Assembly (NCBI RefSeq): GCF_900106945.1
Contig: NZ_FNNE01000008.1
Span: 1-64,000 of the forward strand
From: Marinobacter mobilis
GTDB taxonomy: Bacteria; Pseudomonadota; Gammaproteobacteria; Pseudomonadales; Oleiphilaceae
Direction: 5' to 3'
DNA: 64,000 nt
Shown here: piece by piece, positions 1-9,750 of the stretch
Layout of the letters: each line of letters begins with the position of its first letter
How positions within the stretch are numbered: position 1 is the stretch's first letter
Program-made: the position numbers and the translations under genes
The notes under the pieces: generated by a model
Database searches by the model: none
Seen by the model: only the letters and a program-made list of their open reading frames with translations
What the model was told of the DNA's origin: nothing

Positions 1-411
1 GTTGAGATGTTCCGCAAGCTGCTGGACGAAGGTCGTGCCGGTGAGAACGTTGGTGTTCTGCTGCGTGGTACCAAGCGTGACGACGTTGAGCGTGGTCAGG
101 TTCTGTGTGTACCGGGCTCCATCAAGCCGCACACCCGCTTCGAATGTGAAGTGTACGTTCTGAGCAAGGAAGAAGGCGGTCGTCATACTCCGTTCTTCAA
201 AGGCTACCGTCCCCAGTTCTACTTCCGGACCACTGACGTGACCGGTTCTTGCGAACTGCCGGAAGGTGTTGAAATGGTAATGCCTGGTGATAACGTCAAG
301 ATGGACGTTACCCTGATCGCTCCGATCGCGATGGAAGAAGGTCTGCGCTTCGCCATCCGTGAAGGTGGTCGTACTGTGGGTGCCGGCGTTGTCGCCAAGA
401 TCGTAGAGTAA
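1..411 (+). CDS. tuf: Elongation factor Tu, C-terminal part (5' end outside window)
   Basis: This is the last 136 residues of EF-Tu, the GTPase that brings aminoacyl-tRNA to the ribosome. Only the end of domain 2 and all of domain 3 are present. The GTP-binding domain lies upstream of the window. Diagnostic stretches include [31 protein letters not shown] and the terminal [12 protein letters not shown]. It sits just upstream of the S10 operon, the usual position of one tuf copy in gammaproteobacteria, and is followed by its own terminator. The truncation is a window-edge effect. Confidence 0.98.
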   Translation, partial: VEMFRKLLDEGRAGENVGVLLRGTKRDDVERGQVLCVPGSIKPHTRFECEVYVLSKEEGGRHTPFFKGYRPQFYFRTTDVTGSCELPEGVEMVMPGDNVKMDVTLIAPIAMEEGLRFAIREGGRTVGAGVVAKIVE

Positions 412-437
412 TTTACTGCTCTTTCGATTTTCGAAGA

Positions 438-463
438 GGGGGCTGCTCGGCAGCCCCCTTTTT
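438..463 (+). terminator. Rho-independent terminator of tuf
   Basis: An 8-bp perfect stem (GGGGGCTG/CAGCCCCC) with a CTCGG loop is followed by a run of five T. It lies 27 bases after the tuf stop and separates tuf from the S10 operon promoter. Confidence 0.93.
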
Positions 464-512
464 CTATTCCGAGGAAAGCCTGAGCTGTGTTGGGTGCGCA
501 TTTGTGCGTAGC

Positions 513-541
513 TTGACATGGTTGGGTATTCTGCATACAAT
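513..541 (+). promoter_or_regulatory. Sigma-70 promoter of the S10 operon
   Basis: TTGACA (513-518) and TACAAT (536-541) are separated by 17 bp, a near-consensus housekeeping promoter. It lies between the tuf terminator and rpsJ. Initiation about 7 bases downstream of the -10 would give a leader of roughly 55 nt before the rpsJ ATG. That is much shorter than the E. coli S10 leader used for L4 autoregulation. Confidence 0.9.
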
Positions 542-601
542 GCGGCTCCTTTTTTTGAAGGTCGGCTAAAAGTAGCTGCTACGAGTGGAGTTTGGTGCAT
601 C

Positions 602-913
602 ATGCAAAGCCAAAAGATTCGAATCCGGTTGAAGGCGTTTGATTATCGCCTTATCGACCAGTCCACGCAGGAGATCGTCGATACCGCTAAGCGTACCGGC
701 GCCCAAGTGCGTGGTCCCATCCCTCTGCCGACGCGGAAGGAAAAGTACACCGTTCTGATTTCACCGCACGTCAACAAAGATGCGCGCGATCAGTACGAGA
801 TTCGTACGCATAAGCGTCTGCTCGACATTGTTGAGCCGACGGAGAAGACAGTAGATGCTCTGATGAAGTTGGACCTGGCAGCAGGTGTAGACGTTCAGAT
901 CAGCCTCGGCTAA
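602..913 (+). CDS. rpsJ: 30S ribosomal protein S10
   Basis: S10 is a 30S head protein and also NusE, the antitermination partner of NusB. The ATG at 602 gives 103 residues, exactly the family length, beginning [19 protein letters not shown]. The reading frame stays open upstream, but that stretch covers the promoter and is not expected to be translated. It is the first gene of the S10 operon. A short inverted repeat begins at its stop codon. Confidence 0.98.
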
Positions 914-928
914 TACCGCCCGGTATTA
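911..928 (+). other. Inverted repeat at the rpsJ stop codon
   Basis: TAATACCG and CGGTATTA flank two bases, so a 7-bp stem with a 4-base loop can form. It starts on the rpsJ stop codon, in the 75-base gap before rplC. No T-tract follows, so it is not a standard terminator. It may be an RNA stability or processing element. Confidence 0.5.
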
Positions 929-988
929 GTCTGTGTAACTGTCATAGGCCATAGAGGGTGCAAGCCCCGTACACTATAGAGGTGAAAC

Positions 989-1627
989 ATGGCAATTGGT
1001 GTTGTCGGTCGTAAGGCCGGTATGACCCGTATTTTTACGGAAGATGGGCAGTCTCTGCCTGTTACGGTAATTGAGGTTGAGCCCAACCGCATTACCCAGC
1101 TGAAGACTCTCGAAACTGACGGCTACCGTGCGGTTCAGGTAACTGTGGGTCAGCGTCGTTCCTCTCGCGTAACCAAGGCTGAAGCCGGTCACTTTGCCAA
1201 GGCAGGTGTCGAGGCGGGCCGTGGTGTGTGGGAATTCCGCCTGGCGGAAGGTGAGGGCGAAGATCTGGTTGCAGGTGGTGAAATCACTGCGTCCATCTTT
1301 GAAGATGGTCAGGTGATTGACGCGACTGGTCAGTCCAAGGGTAAAGGCTTCCAGGGTGGCGTTAAGCGCTGGAACTTTACTATGCAGGACGCCACTCACG
1401 GTAACTCCCTGTCTCACCGTGCTCCTGGTTCTATTGGTCAGAACCAGACTCCGGGTCGGGTTTTCAAAGGCAAGAAGATGGCGGGCCAGATGGGTAATGC
1501 TCAGGTAACTGTGCAAAACCTGCAGGTCGTCCGTGTCGATGCCGAGCGCAACTTGCTGTTGATCCGTGGTGCCGTTCCAGGTGCTACTGGCGGCAACGTT
1601 GTCATCAAGCCTGCAGTTAAAGCCTGA
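989..1627 (+). CDS. rplC: 50S ribosomal protein L3
   Basis: L3 is an early-assembly 50S protein that reaches toward the peptidyl transferase centre. The 212-residue product starts [16 protein letters not shown] and holds the conserved loop with [20 protein letters not shown] followed by [19 protein letters not shown], the region that carries the methylated glutamine in E. coli. An AGAGGTG ribosome binding site precedes the ATG. It lies 75 bases after rpsJ and 11 before rplD. Confidence 0.98.
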   Translation: MAIGVVGRKAGMTRIFTEDGQSLPVTVIEVEPNRITQLKTLETDGYRAVQVTVGQRRSSRVTKAEAGHFAKAGVEAGRGVWEFRLAEGEGEDLVAGGEITASIFEDGQVIDATGQSKGKGFQGGVKRWNFTMQDATHGNSLSHRAPGSIGQNQTPGRVFKGKKMAGQMGNAQVTVQNLQVVRVDAERNLLLIRGAVPGATGGNVVIKPAVKA

Positions 1628-1638
1628 GGAGCGGTGCG

Positions 1639-2244
1639 ATGGAATTGACTATTACAGGTAGCGGCAAGGGAATCTCGGTTTCCGATACCGCATTCGCCAA
1701 AGATTTTAACGAGTCGCTGGTTCACCAGGTTGTAACTGCCTACATGGCAGCTGGTCGTCAGGGTACTCGTGCTCAGAAGACTCGTTCAGAAGTAAATGGT
1801 GGCGGCAAGAAGCCGTGGCGTCAGAAAGGCACCGGTCGTGCCCGTGCTGGCACCATTCGCAGCCCGCTGTGGCGTTCCGGTGGCGTGACTTTTGCTGCCA
1901 AGCCCCAGAACTTCGAGCAGAAAGTTAACCGTAAGATGTATCGTGCGGCTATGTGCTCCATCTTGTCTGAGCTGGTTCGTCAGGAGCGTCTGGTTGTTGT
2001 GGATGATCTCTCCATTGAGTCTCCCAAGACCAAAGCCTTCAATGCAAAGCTCAAGGATCTGGGTGTTACCAATGCCCTGATTCTCGCTGAGAACGTTGAG
2101 CAGAACCTTCACCTGGCTTCTCGCAACATTCCGCACGTAGACGTGCGTGACGTTGCTGGCCTGGATCCCGTTAGCCTGGTGGCTTTCGATAAGGTTGTGG
2201 TTACCGTTCCGGCTCTGAAGAAGATCGAGGAGATGCTGGGATGA
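1639..2244 (+). CDS. rplD: 50S ribosomal protein L4
   Basis: L4 lines the peptide exit tunnel and, in E. coli, represses the S10 operon. The 201-residue protein has the typical extended loop ([19 protein letters not shown]) and a C-terminal globular domain ending [14 protein letters not shown] precedes the ATG. Its stop overlaps the rplW start (ATGA), which suggests translational coupling. Whether L4 autoregulates here is doubtful because the operon leader is short. Confidence 0.98.
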   Translation: MELTITGSGKGISVSDTAFAKDFNESLVHQVVTAYMAAGRQGTRAQKTRSEVNGGGKKPWRQKGTGRARAGTIRSPLWRSGGVTFAAKPQNFEQKVNRKMYRAAMCSILSELVRQERLVVVDDLSIESPKTKAFNAKLKDLGVTNALILAENVEQNLHLASRNIPHVDVRDVAGLDPVSLVAFDKVVVTVPALKKIEEMLG

Positions 2245-2534
2245 ATCAGGAACGCATTTACAAGGTCCTGCTTGGGCCGCACGTATCAGAGAAAGCGTCT
2301 CTGGCAGCAGAGCGCGGCCAGGTTGTTTTTCGTGTAGCTCCTGATGCTACCAAGCCTGAGATCAAGAAAGCCGTTGAGCAGCTGTTCAACGTAACTGTCG
2401 AAGGTGTTCAGGTTCTGAACCGTAAGGGTAAGGTCAAGCGTACTATCCGCGGTTTCGGCAAGCGTAATGACATTCGTAAGGCTTATGTAAAGCTTGCGGA
2501 AGGTCAGGACATCGATTTTCTGGATGTGGAATAA
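2241..2534 (+). CDS. rplW: 50S ribosomal protein L23
   Basis: L23 sits at the tunnel exit and is the docking site for trigger factor and SRP. It has 97 residues, the normal bacterial length, with the conserved [10 protein letters not shown] and the basic loop [21 protein letters not shown]. The ATG overlaps the rplD stop by four bases. The next gene, rplB, follows after 17 bases with an intervening ribosome binding site. Confidence 0.98.
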   Translation: MNQERIYKVLLGPHVSEKASLAAERGQVVFRVAPDATKPEIKKAVEQLFNVTVEGVQVLNRKGKVKRTIRGFGKRNDIRKAYVKLAEGQDIDFLDVE

Positions 2535-2551
2535 GGTAAAGGGGTCGTAAT

Positions 2552-3379
2552 ATGCCGATCGTCAAAACCAAACCAACATCTGCTGGCCGCCGTCACGTTG
2601 TAAAGATCTACAACCCTGACCTGTACAAAGGGCGCCCTTACGAACCGTTGGTCGAATCTCAGAGCAAATCGGGTGGTCGTAACCATTTTGGTCGCATCAC
2701 TACCCGTCACATCGGTGGTGGTCATAAGAAGCACTACCGTGTTATCGATTTCAAGCGGACCAAAGATGGTATCCCGGCGACTGTTGAGCGCCTGGAATAC
2801 GATCCTAACCGCTCTGCGCACATCGCACTCCTCAAGTATGCCGATGGCGAGCGTCGTTACATTATCGCTCCCAAAGGTGTGAGTGTAGGGGATCAAGTGC
2901 GTTCCGGCGTCGACGCGCCGATTAAGGTGGGTAGCACTCTGCCAATCCGGAATATTCCGGTTGGTTCCGTGATCCACTGCGTCGAACTCAAGCCTGGCAA
3001 AGGTGCTCAGCTGGCTCGCTCTGCGGGCGCATCCGTACAGCTGGTGGCGCGCGAAGGCGCGTACGCGACTCTGCGTCTCCGGTCAGGTGAAATGCGTAAG
3101 GTGCTTGTTGACTGTCGTGCAACGTTGGGTGAAGTGTCCAACAGCGAACACAGCCTCAAGCAGCTTGGTAAAGCGGGTGCATCACGTTGGCGCGGCAAAC
3201 GGCCAACAGTGCGTGGTGTTGCTATGAACCCAGTTGACCATCCGCATGGTGGTGGTGAAGGGCGTACCTCTGGTGGACGTCACCCTGTTACTCCTTGGGG
3301 TGTTCCGACCAAAGGGCATAAGACTCGTAAGAACAAGCGTACTGACAGAATGATAGTACGTCGTCGTTCGGCCAAGTAA
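2552..3379 (+). CDS. rplB: 50S ribosomal protein L2
   Basis: L2 is a core 50S protein needed for subunit association and peptidyl transfer. At 275 residues it matches the family. It has the RNA-binding OB and SH3-like domains and the signature [21 protein letters not shown], which includes the essential histidine. The basic tail [17 protein letters not shown] is typical. It follows rplW in the standard S10 order. Confidence 0.98.
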   Translation: MPIVKTKPTSAGRRHVVKIYNPDLYKGRPYEPLVESQSKSGGRNHFGRITTRHIGGGHKKHYRVIDFKRTKDGIPATVERLEYDPNRSAHIALLKYADGERRYIIAPKGVSVGDQVRSGVDAPIKVGSTLPIRNIPVGSVIHCVELKPGKGAQLARSAGASVQLVAREGAYATLRLRSGEMRKVLVDCRATLGEVSNSEHSLKQLGKAGASRWRGKRPTVRGVAMNPVDHPHGGGEGRTSGGRHPVTPWGVPTKGHKTRKNKRTDRMIVRRRSAK

Positions 3380-3402
3380 ACGACTACATAGAGGTAAATG
3401 CT

Positions 3403-3678
3403 GTGCCACGTTCTTTAAAGAAAGGTCCTTTTATAGACCTGCATCTGTTGAAGAAGGTCGAGGCAGCTCTGGAAGCTAATGACAAGCGGCCGATCAAAAC
3501 CTGGTCCCGCCGGTCAACAATCTTCCCGGAGATGGTAGGCCTGACCATTGCAGTCCACAACGGCAAGCAACACGTACCGGTTTATGTCACCGAAGATATG
3601 GTTGGTCATAAGCTGGGTGAGTTCGCGGCAACGCGAACCTACCGTGGTCATGCAGCCGACAAGAAAGCTAAACGCTGA
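3403..3678 (+). CDS. rpsS: 30S ribosomal protein S19
   Basis: S19 is a 30S head protein near the A-site tRNA. Its 91 residues read [20 protein letters not shown] through to [14 protein letters not shown]. The start codon is GTG, preceded by GAGG. This GTG gives exactly the expected N-terminus, so it is preferred over any internal ATG. It sits between rplB and rplV. Confidence 0.98.
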   Translation: MPRSLKKGPFIDLHLLKKVEAALEANDKRPIKTWSRRSTIFPEMVGLTIAVHNGKQHVPVYVTEDMVGHKLGEFAATRTYRGHAADKKAKR

Positions 3679-3695
3679 TTGCGAGGGGAATAGAA

Positions 3696-4028
3696 ATGGA
3701 AGTAGCCGCTAAGTACAAGGGCGCTCGCCTCTCTGCTCAGAAAGCTCGTCTTGTCGCTGACCAAGTACGAGGCAAGGCTGTTGAGGACGCCCTGAATATT
3801 CTGACTTTCAGCCCGAAGAAGGCTGCCGCGATCATCAAGAAAGCTCTTGAGTCCGCGATTGCCAACGCTGAGCACAATGAAGGTCTGGACGTAGATGATT
3901 TGCGGGTTTCCACCATCATGGTGGATGAGGGTCCGACGCTCAAGCGAATCAAGGCTCGAGCTAAGGGGCGCGCTGACCGTATTTTCAAGCGCACCTGTCA
4001 TATCACCGTCAAGGTCGCCGACAAGTAG
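3696..4028 (+). CDS. rplV: 50S ribosomal protein L22
   Basis: L22 lines the exit tunnel with its long beta-hairpin, where macrolide-resistance changes occur in other species. At 110 residues it is full length, with [18 protein letters not shown] near the N-terminus and the loop [18 protein letters not shown] near the C-terminus. GAGGGGA precedes the ATG. It lies 17 bases after rpsS and 11 before rpsC. Confidence 0.98.
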   Translation: MEVAAKYKGARLSAQKARLVADQVRGKAVEDALNILTFSPKKAAAIIKKALESAIANAEHNEGLDVDDLRVSTIMVDEGPTLKRIKARAKGRADRIFKRTCHITVKVADK

Positions 4029-4039
4029 GAGATGCTCAG

Positions 4040-4723
4040 ATGGGTCATAAAGTAAATCCAAACGGCATTCGCCTGGGTGTGATCAAAGAGCACAACTCAG
4101 TGTGGTATGCCGAGAAGAAGGACTACGCGAAAAACCTGCTGAACGACATCCAGGTTCGCGAATTCCTTGACAAGCGTCTTGAAAAGGCGTCTGTCAGCAA
4201 GATTGTGATCGAGCGCCCTGCTCAGAACGCCCGTATCACGATCCATACTGCCCGTCCCGGTATTGTTATCGGTAAGAAGGGTGAAGATGTTGACCGTCTG
4301 CGTCGCGAAGTAAGCGACATGATGGGTGTGCCTGTGCACATCAACATCGAAGAGGTCCGCAAGCCGGATCTGGATGCCCGCCTGGTTGCCCAGAATGTCG
4401 CTGGTCAGCTCGAGCGTCGCGTAATGTTCCGTCGTGCTATGAAGCGCGCGGTTCAGAACGCTATGCGTCAAGGCGCTAAAGGTATCAAGATCCAGGTTGG
4501 TGGTCGTCTTGGGGGTGCTGAAATCGCACGTTCCGAGTGGTATCGCGAAGGTCGCGTTCCTCTGCACACACTGCGTGCAGACATTGATTACGCAACCTAT
4601 GAAGCGCACACCACTTACGGCGTTATCGGCGTAAAGGTATGGATCTTCAAGGGCGAGATTCTTGGTGGTATGGAGCAAGTCCGTGCTGACAAGAATGCCT
4701 CTCGCAAGAAAGGTTCTAAGTAA
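4040..4723 (+). CDS. rpsC: 30S ribosomal protein S3
   Basis: S3 lies at the mRNA entry channel and contributes helicase activity. The 227-residue product starts [14 protein letters not shown], carries a type II KH domain with the GxxG element [14 protein letters not shown], and has the C-terminal [21 protein letters not shown] stretch. It is followed after 12 bases by rplP. Confidence 0.98.
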   Translation: MGHKVNPNGIRLGVIKEHNSVWYAEKKDYAKNLLNDIQVREFLDKRLEKASVSKIVIERPAQNARITIHTARPGIVIGKKGEDVDRLRREVSDMMGVPVHINIEEVRKPDLDARLVAQNVAGQLERRVMFRRAMKRAVQNAMRQGAKGIKIQVGGRLGGAEIARSEWYREGRVPLHTLRADIDYATYEAHTTYGVIGVKVWIFKGEILGGMEQVRADKNASRKKGSK

Positions 4724-4735
4724 AGGGGCACTCGT

Positions 4736-5149
4736 ATGCTGCAACCAAAACGAACCAAATTTCGTAAGGTAATGAAAGGCCGTAACACCGGTCTGGCTCA
4801 GCGCGGTAACAAGGTGAGCTTCGGTGAATACGGATTGAAAGCGACCAGCCGTGGCCGTATAACTGCACGCCAGATTGAGGCGGCACGTCGGACCATGAAC
4901 CGTCGCATCAAGCGGGGTGGTAAGATCTGGATCCGTGTTTTCCCGGACAAGCCGATCACTGGCAAGCCGCTTGAAGTACGTATGGGTAAAGGTAAGGGTT
5001 CTGTCGAGTACTGGGTGGCTGAGATTCAGCCCGGCAAGATGCTGTACGAGATGGAGGGTGTTGCCGAGGAAGTCGCGCGTGAGGCCTTTGCATTGGCCGC
5101 CGCCAAGCTGCCTGTGTCGACCACCTTTGTAACGAGGACGGTGATGTGA
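4736..5149 (+). CDS. rplP: 50S ribosomal protein L16
   Basis: L16 organises the A-site region of the 50S. The 137-residue protein begins [17 protein letters not shown] and holds the conserved [26 protein letters not shown] run split over positions about 60-85. Its TGA shares one base with the ATG of rpmC (TGATG), indicating coupled translation. Confidence 0.98.
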   Translation: MLQPKRTKFRKVMKGRNTGLAQRGNKVSFGEYGLKATSRGRITARQIEAARRTMNRRIKRGGKIWIRVFPDKPITGKPLEVRMGKGKGSVEYWVAEIQPGKMLYEMEGVAEEVAREAFALAAAKLPVSTTFVTRTVM

Positions 5150-5340
5150 TGAAAGCTACAGAGCTGCGTGAAAAAACAGTCGAGGAGCTGAACAGCTCGC
5201 TGATCGACCTGCTGAAAGAGCAGTTCAACCTTCGCATGCGCAAGGCTACAGGTCAGCTGAATCAGTCTCACCTGCTCCGCAATGTGAAGCGTGACATTGC
5301 TCGCGTCAAAACAGTTTTGAACGAAAAGGCAGGACAGTGA
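5149..5340 (+). CDS. rpmC: 50S ribosomal protein L29
   Basis: L29 is a small two-helix protein by the tunnel exit. I choose the ATG at 5149, which overlaps the rplP stop, giving 63 residues ([15 protein letters not shown]...). An in-frame GTG one codon upstream is possible but less likely. The motif [12 protein letters not shown] is typical. rpsQ starts two bases after the stop. Confidence 0.97.
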   Translation: MKATELREKTVEELNSSLIDLLKEQFNLRMRKATGQLNQSHLLRNVKRDIARVKTVLNEKAGQ

Positions 5341-5341
5341 C

Positions 5342-5608
5342 ATGACCGAAGCTACCAATACTGCCAAAACCCTGACCGGCAAGGTCGTGAGCAACAAGAT
5401 GGAGAAGTCCATCGTTGTGTTGGTTGAGCGTCGGGTTAAGCACCCGCTGTACGGTAAGTACGTCAAGCGCTCTACCAAGATTCATGCTCACGATGAGAGC
5501 AATCAGTGCAATATCGGTGACACCGTTACCATCCAGGAAACCCGTCCGGTCTCCAAGACCAAGAGCTGGGCCCTGGTGGAAGTCACCGAGAAAGCATCCA
5601 AGGTGTAA
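5342..5608 (+). CDS. rpsQ: 30S ribosomal protein S17
   Basis: S17 is a primary 16S rRNA-binding protein with an OB fold. The 88-residue product has [20 protein letters not shown] and [14 protein letters not shown], both characteristic. The start lies two bases after rpmC. It is the last gene of the classical S10 operon, but no terminator separates it from rplN, so spc genes are probably co-transcribed. Confidence 0.98.
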   Translation: MTEATNTAKTLTGKVVSNKMEKSIVVLVERRVKHPLYGKYVKRSTKIHAHDESNQCNIGDTVTIQETRPVSKTKSWALVEVTEKASKV

Positions 5609-5626
5609 GGCGCCGGGAGATCAACC

Positions 5627-5995
5627 ATGATTCAGACTCAAACAATGCTTGAAGTCGCGGACAACAGCGGTGCACGTCAAGTGCAGTGCATCAAAGTCCT
5701 GGGCGGTTCGCACCGGCGTTACGCCAGCGTTGGGGATATCATCAAGGTAACCGTCAAGGAAGCCATCCCCCGCGGTAAAGTGAAGAAAGGCCAGGTCCTG
5801 AATGCTGTCGTTGTACGTACCCGTAAAGGTGTACGTCGTCCCGACGGTTCGCTGATCCGTTTTGACGGTAATGCAGCTGTACTTCTGAACAATCAGGACG
5901 CGCCCATTGGTACCCGTATCTTCGGACCGGTTACCCGTGAACTGCGTAATGAGAAGTTCATGAAAATTATTTCACTGGCACCCGAAGTACTGTAA
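5627..5995 (+). CDS. rplN: 50S ribosomal protein L14
   Basis: L14 forms an intersubunit bridge and is the target of the silencing factor RsfS. It is exactly 122 residues, starting [22 protein letters not shown] and ending [17 protein letters not shown] site precedes the ATG. It is the first gene of the spc operon arrangement. Confidence 0.98.
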   Translation: MIQTQTMLEVADNSGARQVQCIKVLGGSHRRYASVGDIIKVTVKEAIPRGKVKKGQVLNAVVVRTRKGVRRPDGSLIRFDGNAAVLLNNQDAPIGTRIFGPVTRELRNEKFMKIISLAPEVL

Positions 5996-6011
5996 GGACT
6001 AGAGGCCGGTT

Positions 6012-6332
6012 ATGAAAAAGATCAAACGAGATGACGAAGTAATCGTCACCACGGGCAAAGACAAGGGCAAACGTGGTAAAGTCCTGAAAGTTCAGGACGA
6101 TGGCCGTCTGGTGGTTTCTGGGATCAATATGATCAAGAAGCACACCAAGCCTAACCCGATGCTTGGCACCCCAGGTGGCATCGTCGAAAAAGAAGCGCCT
6201 ATCCAGGCTTCCAACGTGGCAATTTTTAATCCGCAGACCGGCAAAGCCGATCGCGTAGGCTTCCAGATCAAGGAAGACGGCGCTAAAGTGCGGATCTTCA
6301 AGTCCACGCAAGAAGCTGTCGATAACCAGTAA
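6012..6332 (+). CDS. rplX: 50S ribosomal protein L24
   Basis: L24 is an assembly initiator protein of the 50S. The 106-residue sequence begins [27 protein letters not shown] over its KOW domain and includes [11 protein letters not shown]. Sixteen bases separate it from rplN and fifteen from the preferred rplE start. Confidence 0.98.
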   Translation: MKKIKRDDEVIVTTGKDKGKRGKVLKVQDDGRLVVSGINMIKKHTKPNPMLGTPGGIVEKEAPIQASNVAIFNPQTGKADRVGFQIKEDGAKVRIFKSTQEAVDNQ

Positions 6333-6347
6333 GCGGTGGTGGTTACG

Positions 6348-6887
6348 ATGCTTAACATGAAAGAGCAGTACACTAAGGAAGTGGTACCCGCCCTGCAGAA
6401 CGAGTTCGGTTACAAGAACGTCATGCAGGTGCCGCGTATCGAGAAAATCACCCTGAACATGGGTGTTGGCGAAGCGGTAGGTGACAAGAAGCTGATCGAA
6501 AACGCAGTGGCGGATCTCGAAGCCCTGACTGGTCAGAAAGTTGTTGTCACCAAGGCTCGCAAATCTGTTGCGGGCTTCAAGATCCGTGAAGGTTGGCCTA
6601 TCGGTTGTAAAGTGACGCTGCGCGGTGAGCGTATGTGGGACTTCTTTGATCGCCTGGTGCACATCGCGATTCCTCGCGTACGTGATTTCCGCGGTCTGAA
6701 CCCCAAGTCATTTGACGGTCGCGGTAACTACAGCATGGGTGTGCGTGAGCAGATCATCTTCCCTGAGATCGAGTACGACAAAGTCGACAAGATCCGCGGG
6801 CTGGATATCACCATCACCACCACTGCGGGTACCGATGATGAAGGTCGTGAACTGCTGAAAGCCTTTGGCTTTCCGTTCAAGAAATAA
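6348..6887 (+). CDS. rplE: 50S ribosomal protein L5
   Basis: L5 binds 5S rRNA and contacts the P-site tRNA. The frame is open from a GTG at 6336, but the ATG at 6348 gives 179 residues and aligns residue for residue with the E. coli N-terminus ([13 protein letters not shown]), so I choose it. Conserved stretches include [19 protein letters not shown] and [18 protein letters not shown]. In E. coli the spc operon is regulated by S8 near this junction. I did not identify that site here. Confidence 0.97.
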   Translation: MLNMKEQYTKEVVPALQNEFGYKNVMQVPRIEKITLNMGVGEAVGDKKLIENAVADLEALTGQKVVVTKARKSVAGFKIREGWPIGCKVTLRGERMWDFFDRLVHIAIPRVRDFRGLNPKSFDGRGNYSMGVREQIIFPEIEYDKVDKIRGLDITITTTAGTDDEGRELLKAFGFPFKK

Positions 6888-6899
6888 GGAATCCGTGTA

Positions 6900-7205
6900 A
6901 TGGCTAAGGTTTCCATGAAAAACCGTGAGCTCAAGCGCGAAAAGACCGTAGCGAAATACGCGGTCAAGCGCGCTGAACTCAAGGCGATTATCAAGAACCC
7001 GAACACCAGCGATGAAGACCGTTGGAATGCGCAAATGAAGCTGCAACAGCTGCCTCGTGATGCCAGTCCTGCTCGTCTCCGTAACCGCTGCCAGGTTACA
7101 GGTCGTCCCCACGGCGTTCTGCGCAAGTTCCAGCTTTCACGCATCAAGCTGCGTGAAGCCGGTATGCGCGGTGACGTACCGGGTCTGACCAAGTCAAGCT
7201 GGTAA
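6900..7205 (+). CDS. rpsN: 30S ribosomal protein S14 (zinc-independent type)
   Basis: S14 is a 30S head protein. The 101-residue form has no paired CxxC motifs, so it is the long, zinc-independent type. The C-terminal [19 protein letters not shown] and [17 protein letters not shown] are diagnostic. It is followed by a 90-base structured gap before rpsH, unusually long for this operon. Confidence 0.98.
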   Translation: MAKVSMKNRELKREKTVAKYAVKRAELKAIIKNPNTSDEDRWNAQMKLQQLPRDASPARLRNRCQVTGRPHGVLRKFQLSRIKLREAGMRGDVPGLTKSSW

Positions 7206-7209
7206 GGTA

Positions 7210-7263
7210 GGCGCCTTCCCGCAAGGTGAAGGTGCCCGTTGGTAAGCGGTGCGGCAAGCCGCT
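7210..7263 (+). other. Paired RNA hairpins between rpsN and rpsH
   Basis: The first hairpin pairs GGCGCCTTC (7210-7218) with GAAGGTGCC (7228-7236). Two more C-G pairs inside close on a GCAA tetraloop with one bulged T. The second pairs AGCGG (7245-7249) with CCGCT (7259-7263). No T-tract follows. The GNRA loop and G-U pair suggest a transcribed RNA structure, perhaps a processing or regulatory site for downstream spc genes. Confidence 0.5.
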
Positions 7264-7295
7264 GCACAACTAAAAAGATCAGGAGCCTCATACCA

Positions 7296-7688
7296 ATGAG
7301 TATGCAAGACACGCTTGCGGATATGATCACTCGTATCCGCAACGCACAGATGGCACAGAAGGCCGACGTGGCCATGCCATCTTCCAAAATCAAGGTCTCC
7401 GTAGCCCAGGTCCTCAAGGACGAAGGTTACGTAGAAGACTTTTCCGTCTCAGCTGACGCCAAGCCTGAGCTGACCATCACTCTGAAGTACTTCGGCGGCA
7501 AGCCCGTTATCGAAGAAATTCAGCGGGTCAGCCGTCCGAGTCTGCGCCAGTACAAGGGCGCTGGGGAACTGCCGAAAGTAGCCGGCGGTTTGGGAGTCGC
7601 CATCGTGTCTACGTCCAAGGGCGTAATGACCGACCGCGCTGCACGTGCTGCTGGCGTGGGTGGCGAAGTCATCTGCACCGTATTCTAA
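7296..7688 (+). CDS. rpsH: 30S ribosomal protein S8
   Basis: S8 is a primary 16S rRNA binder and, in E. coli, the translational repressor of the spc operon. The ATG at 7296 gives 130 residues ([20 protein letters not shown]), the family length, and has an AGGAG site 10 bases upstream. Longer in-frame starts would translate the hairpin region and are rejected. The terminus [11 protein letters not shown] is typical. Confidence 0.97.
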   Translation: MSMQDTLADMITRIRNAQMAQKADVAMPSSKIKVSVAQVLKDEGYVEDFSVSADAKPELTITLKYFGGKPVIEEIQRVSRPSLRQYKGAGELPKVAGGLGVAIVSTSKGVMTDRAARAAGVGGEVICTVF

Positions 7689-7700
7689 GGGGAGATAACG

Positions 7701-8234
7701 ATGTCCAGGGTTGCCAATAATCCTGTCGTGCTGCCTTCCGGTGTTGAGGTTAAGCTGAACGGACAGGAAATCAATGTGAAGGGCTCCAAGGGAGCGCTTC
7801 AATTCACCGTACATCAGGCTGTTGAAGTTTCTCAGGAAGAAAACGTCCTGCGCTTCGCTGCCCGTGATGGCGCCAAGCAGTCCCGCGCTCTCGCAGGAAC
7901 CACCCGTGCACTCATCAACAACATGGTGACCGGTGTTTCTGCGGGCTTCGAGCGTAAACTCCAGCTTGTGGGCGTTGGTTATCGTGCCCAGGCGCAGGGC
8001 AAAAAGCTCAATCTGACACTGGGTTTCTCTCACCCGGTTGAGTACGAGCTGCCCGAGGGGATCACCGCAGAAACTCCGTCCCAGACGGAAGTTGTTATCC
8101 GCGGGATCGATAAGCAACAGGTTGGCCAGGTCGCTGCTGAAATTCGCGCTTACCGTCCGCCCGAGCCTTACAAAGGCAAAGGTGTACGTTATGCCGATGA
8201 GCATGTACGACGCAAAGAAGCCAAGAAGAAATAA
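7701..8234 (+). CDS. rplF: 50S ribosomal protein L6
   Basis: L6 lies near the sarcin-ricin loop and the factor-binding site. It has 177 residues in two repeated domains, with [19 protein letters not shown] in the second and the terminal [24 protein letters not shown] precedes the ATG. rplR follows after nine bases. Confidence 0.98.
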   Translation: MSRVANNPVVLPSGVEVKLNGQEINVKGSKGALQFTVHQAVEVSQEENVLRFAARDGAKQSRALAGTTRALINNMVTGVSAGFERKLQLVGVGYRAQAQGKKLNLTLGFSHPVEYELPEGITAETPSQTEVVIRGIDKQQVGQVAAEIRAYRPPEPYKGKGVRYADEHVRRKEAKKK

Positions 8235-8243
8235 GGCGGGACT

Positions 8244-8591
8244 ATGAGCGCGAATATCGAAAGACTGCGTCGCGCACGTAAAGTGCGCATGAAAATTCGT
8301 GAGCTGGGTGCAAACCGTCTGAGTGTACATCGTACACCCCGTCATATGTATGCCCAGGTCACTACCGCGGACGGCAGCAAGGTTCTGGCCTCTGCCTCCA
8401 CTCTCGACAAGGAACTGCGTCAAGGCGCAACCGGTAACGTCGATGCTGCCAAGAAGGTCGGTCAGCTGATTGCTGAGCGTGCCAAGGCTGCTGGCGTTGA
8501 AGCTGTTGCCTTCGATCGTTCCGGTTACCGCTATCACGGACGTGTCCAGGCTCTGGCCGACGCGGCTCGCGAAGCTGGCTTGAAATTCTAA
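8244..8591 (+). CDS. rplR: 50S ribosomal protein L18
   Basis: L18 binds 5S rRNA together with L5 and L25. The 115-residue protein has a basic N-terminus ([17 protein letters not shown]) and the conserved [21 protein letters not shown]. It sits between rplF and rpsE with short spacers, as in all gammaproteobacteria. Confidence 0.98.
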   Translation: MSANIERLRRARKVRMKIRELGANRLSVHRTPRHMYAQVTTADGSKVLASASTLDKELRQGATGNVDAAKKVGQLIAERAKAAGVEAVAFDRSGYRYHGRVQALADAAREAGLKF

Positions 8592-8603
8592 GAGGTGGAG
8601 AAG

Positions 8604-9104
8604 ATGAGCGTTAACGAACAGAAGGCGCCTGAGCTCCAGGAGAAGCTGGTCCAGGTAAACCGCGTTGCCAAAGTGGTCAAAGGCGGTCGAATCTTTGCTT
8701 TCACTGCTCTGACTGTAGTTGGTGATGGTAAAGGTCGTGTAGGTTTCGGTCGTGGCAAGGCGCGTGAAGTGCCGGTTGCGATCCAGAAAGCCATGGAAGC
8801 TGCGCGTAAGAACATGGTTGACGTCGCTCTGGACGGCACCACGCTGCAGTACCCTGTGAAGGCCGTTCACGGCGGTTCCAAGGTATACATGCAGCCGGCC
8901 TCTGAAGGTACCGGTATCATTGCCGGCGGTGCTATGCGCGCCGTACTGGAAGTGGCAGGTGTTCAGAACGTACTGTCCAAGTGTTACGGATCGACCAACC
9001 CGGTCAACGTGGTCCGTTCCACAATCAAGGGTCTCCAGGCTATGCAAGCGCCTGAAGATATCGCAGCCAAGCGCGGCAAGACCGTGGAAGATATTCTGGG
9101 TTGA
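8604..9104 (+). CDS. rpsE: 30S ribosomal protein S5
   Basis: S5 sits at the mRNA entry and affects decoding accuracy. I choose ATG 8604 (166 residues, [15 protein letters not shown]), because AGAGGTGGAG lies just upstream. An in-frame GTG at 8595 overlaps that site. The double-stranded RNA-binding domain includes [14 protein letters not shown], and the C-domain has [19 protein letters not shown]. Confidence 0.97.
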   Translation: MSVNEQKAPELQEKLVQVNRVAKVVKGGRIFAFTALTVVGDGKGRVGFGRGKAREVPVAIQKAMEAARKNMVDVALDGTTLQYPVKAVHGGSKVYMQPASEGTGIIAGGAMRAVLEVAGVQNVLSKCYGSTNPVNVVRSTIKGLQAMQAPEDIAAKRGKTVEDILG

Positions 9105-9108
9105 AGTC

Positions 9109-9297
9109 ATGGCGAATGCTAAAAAGATCAAGGTTACACTGACCCGCAGCCCAATCGGCTGCCAGCCCAAGCACAAGCTGTGCGTTAAGGGCCTGGGTCT
9201 GCGCAAAATCGGTCACACCGTAGAAGTGGAAGACACTCCTTCCGTTCGCGGTATGGTCAACAAGGTGAACTACCTGGTTCGGGTGGAGGAGAACTAA
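9109..9297 (+). CDS. rpmD: 50S ribosomal protein L30
   Basis: L30 is a small 50S protein. The ATG at 9109 gives 62 residues, [20 protein letters not shown] to VRVEEN, with [20 protein letters not shown] as the conserved core. The frame is open far upstream across rpsE, but only this start matches the family and lies four bases after the rpsE stop. Confidence 0.97.
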   Translation: MANAKKIKVTLTRSPIGCQPKHKLCVKGLGLRKIGHTVEVEDTPSVRGMVNKVNYLVRVEEN

Positions 9298-9298
9298 G

Positions 9299-9733
9299 AT
9301 GCGTTTGAACGAACTTAGTCCAGAACCCGGTTCACGCCCGAACGCCAAGCGCGTCGGTCGCGGTATCGGTAGCGGTCTCGGTAAGACCGCTGGTCGTGGT
9401 CACAAAGGTCTGAAAGCCCGTTCCGGTGGCAGTGTTGCCCCTGGTTTCGAGGGTGGCCAGCAGCCTTTGGCTCGTCGTCTGCCGAAATTCGGTTTCACTT
9501 CTCGTCAGCAGCGTTACGTTGCTGAGATTCGCCTGAACGAACTGGCGAAGGTAGAAGGTGACATCGTTGACCTGGCGGCGCTGAAAAAGGCCGACATCAT
9601 TCGTGAAGAAATTCGCGAAGCGAAGGTTATCCTGTCTGGCGAACTCAGCCGTCCGGTGACCGTCAAGGGTCTGAAAGTGACCAAAGGCGCTCGCGAGGCT
9701 ATTGCTGCCGCGGGCGGTAAAGTCGAAGACTAA
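9299..9733 (+). CDS. rplO: 50S ribosomal protein L15
   Basis: L15 is a late-assembly 50S protein. The 144-residue sequence has the Gly/Arg-rich N-terminal extension ([21 protein letters not shown]) and a globular C-terminal domain ending in AAGGKVED. It starts one base after the rpmD stop and is followed by secY. Confidence 0.98.
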   Translation: MRLNELSPEPGSRPNAKRVGRGIGSGLGKTAGRGHKGLKARSGGSVAPGFEGGQQPLARRLPKFGFTSRQQRYVAEIRLNELAKVEGDIVDLAALKKADIIREEIREAKVILSGELSRPVTVKGLKVTKGAREAIAAAGGKVED

Positions 9734-9750
9734 GGCGAGTCGAGGACTAA

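Noticed and set aside
1..411. Truncated tuf as a pseudogene
   Set aside because: The frame is open to base 1 and the sequence is perfectly conserved. The missing 5' part lies outside the window.
7449..9206. Long (585-codon) open frame on the minus strand across rpsH-rpsE
   Set aside because: It is antisense to five certain ribosomal protein genes. Such frames arise from the codon bias of these genes. The predicted protein is low in recognisable domains and has no binding site.
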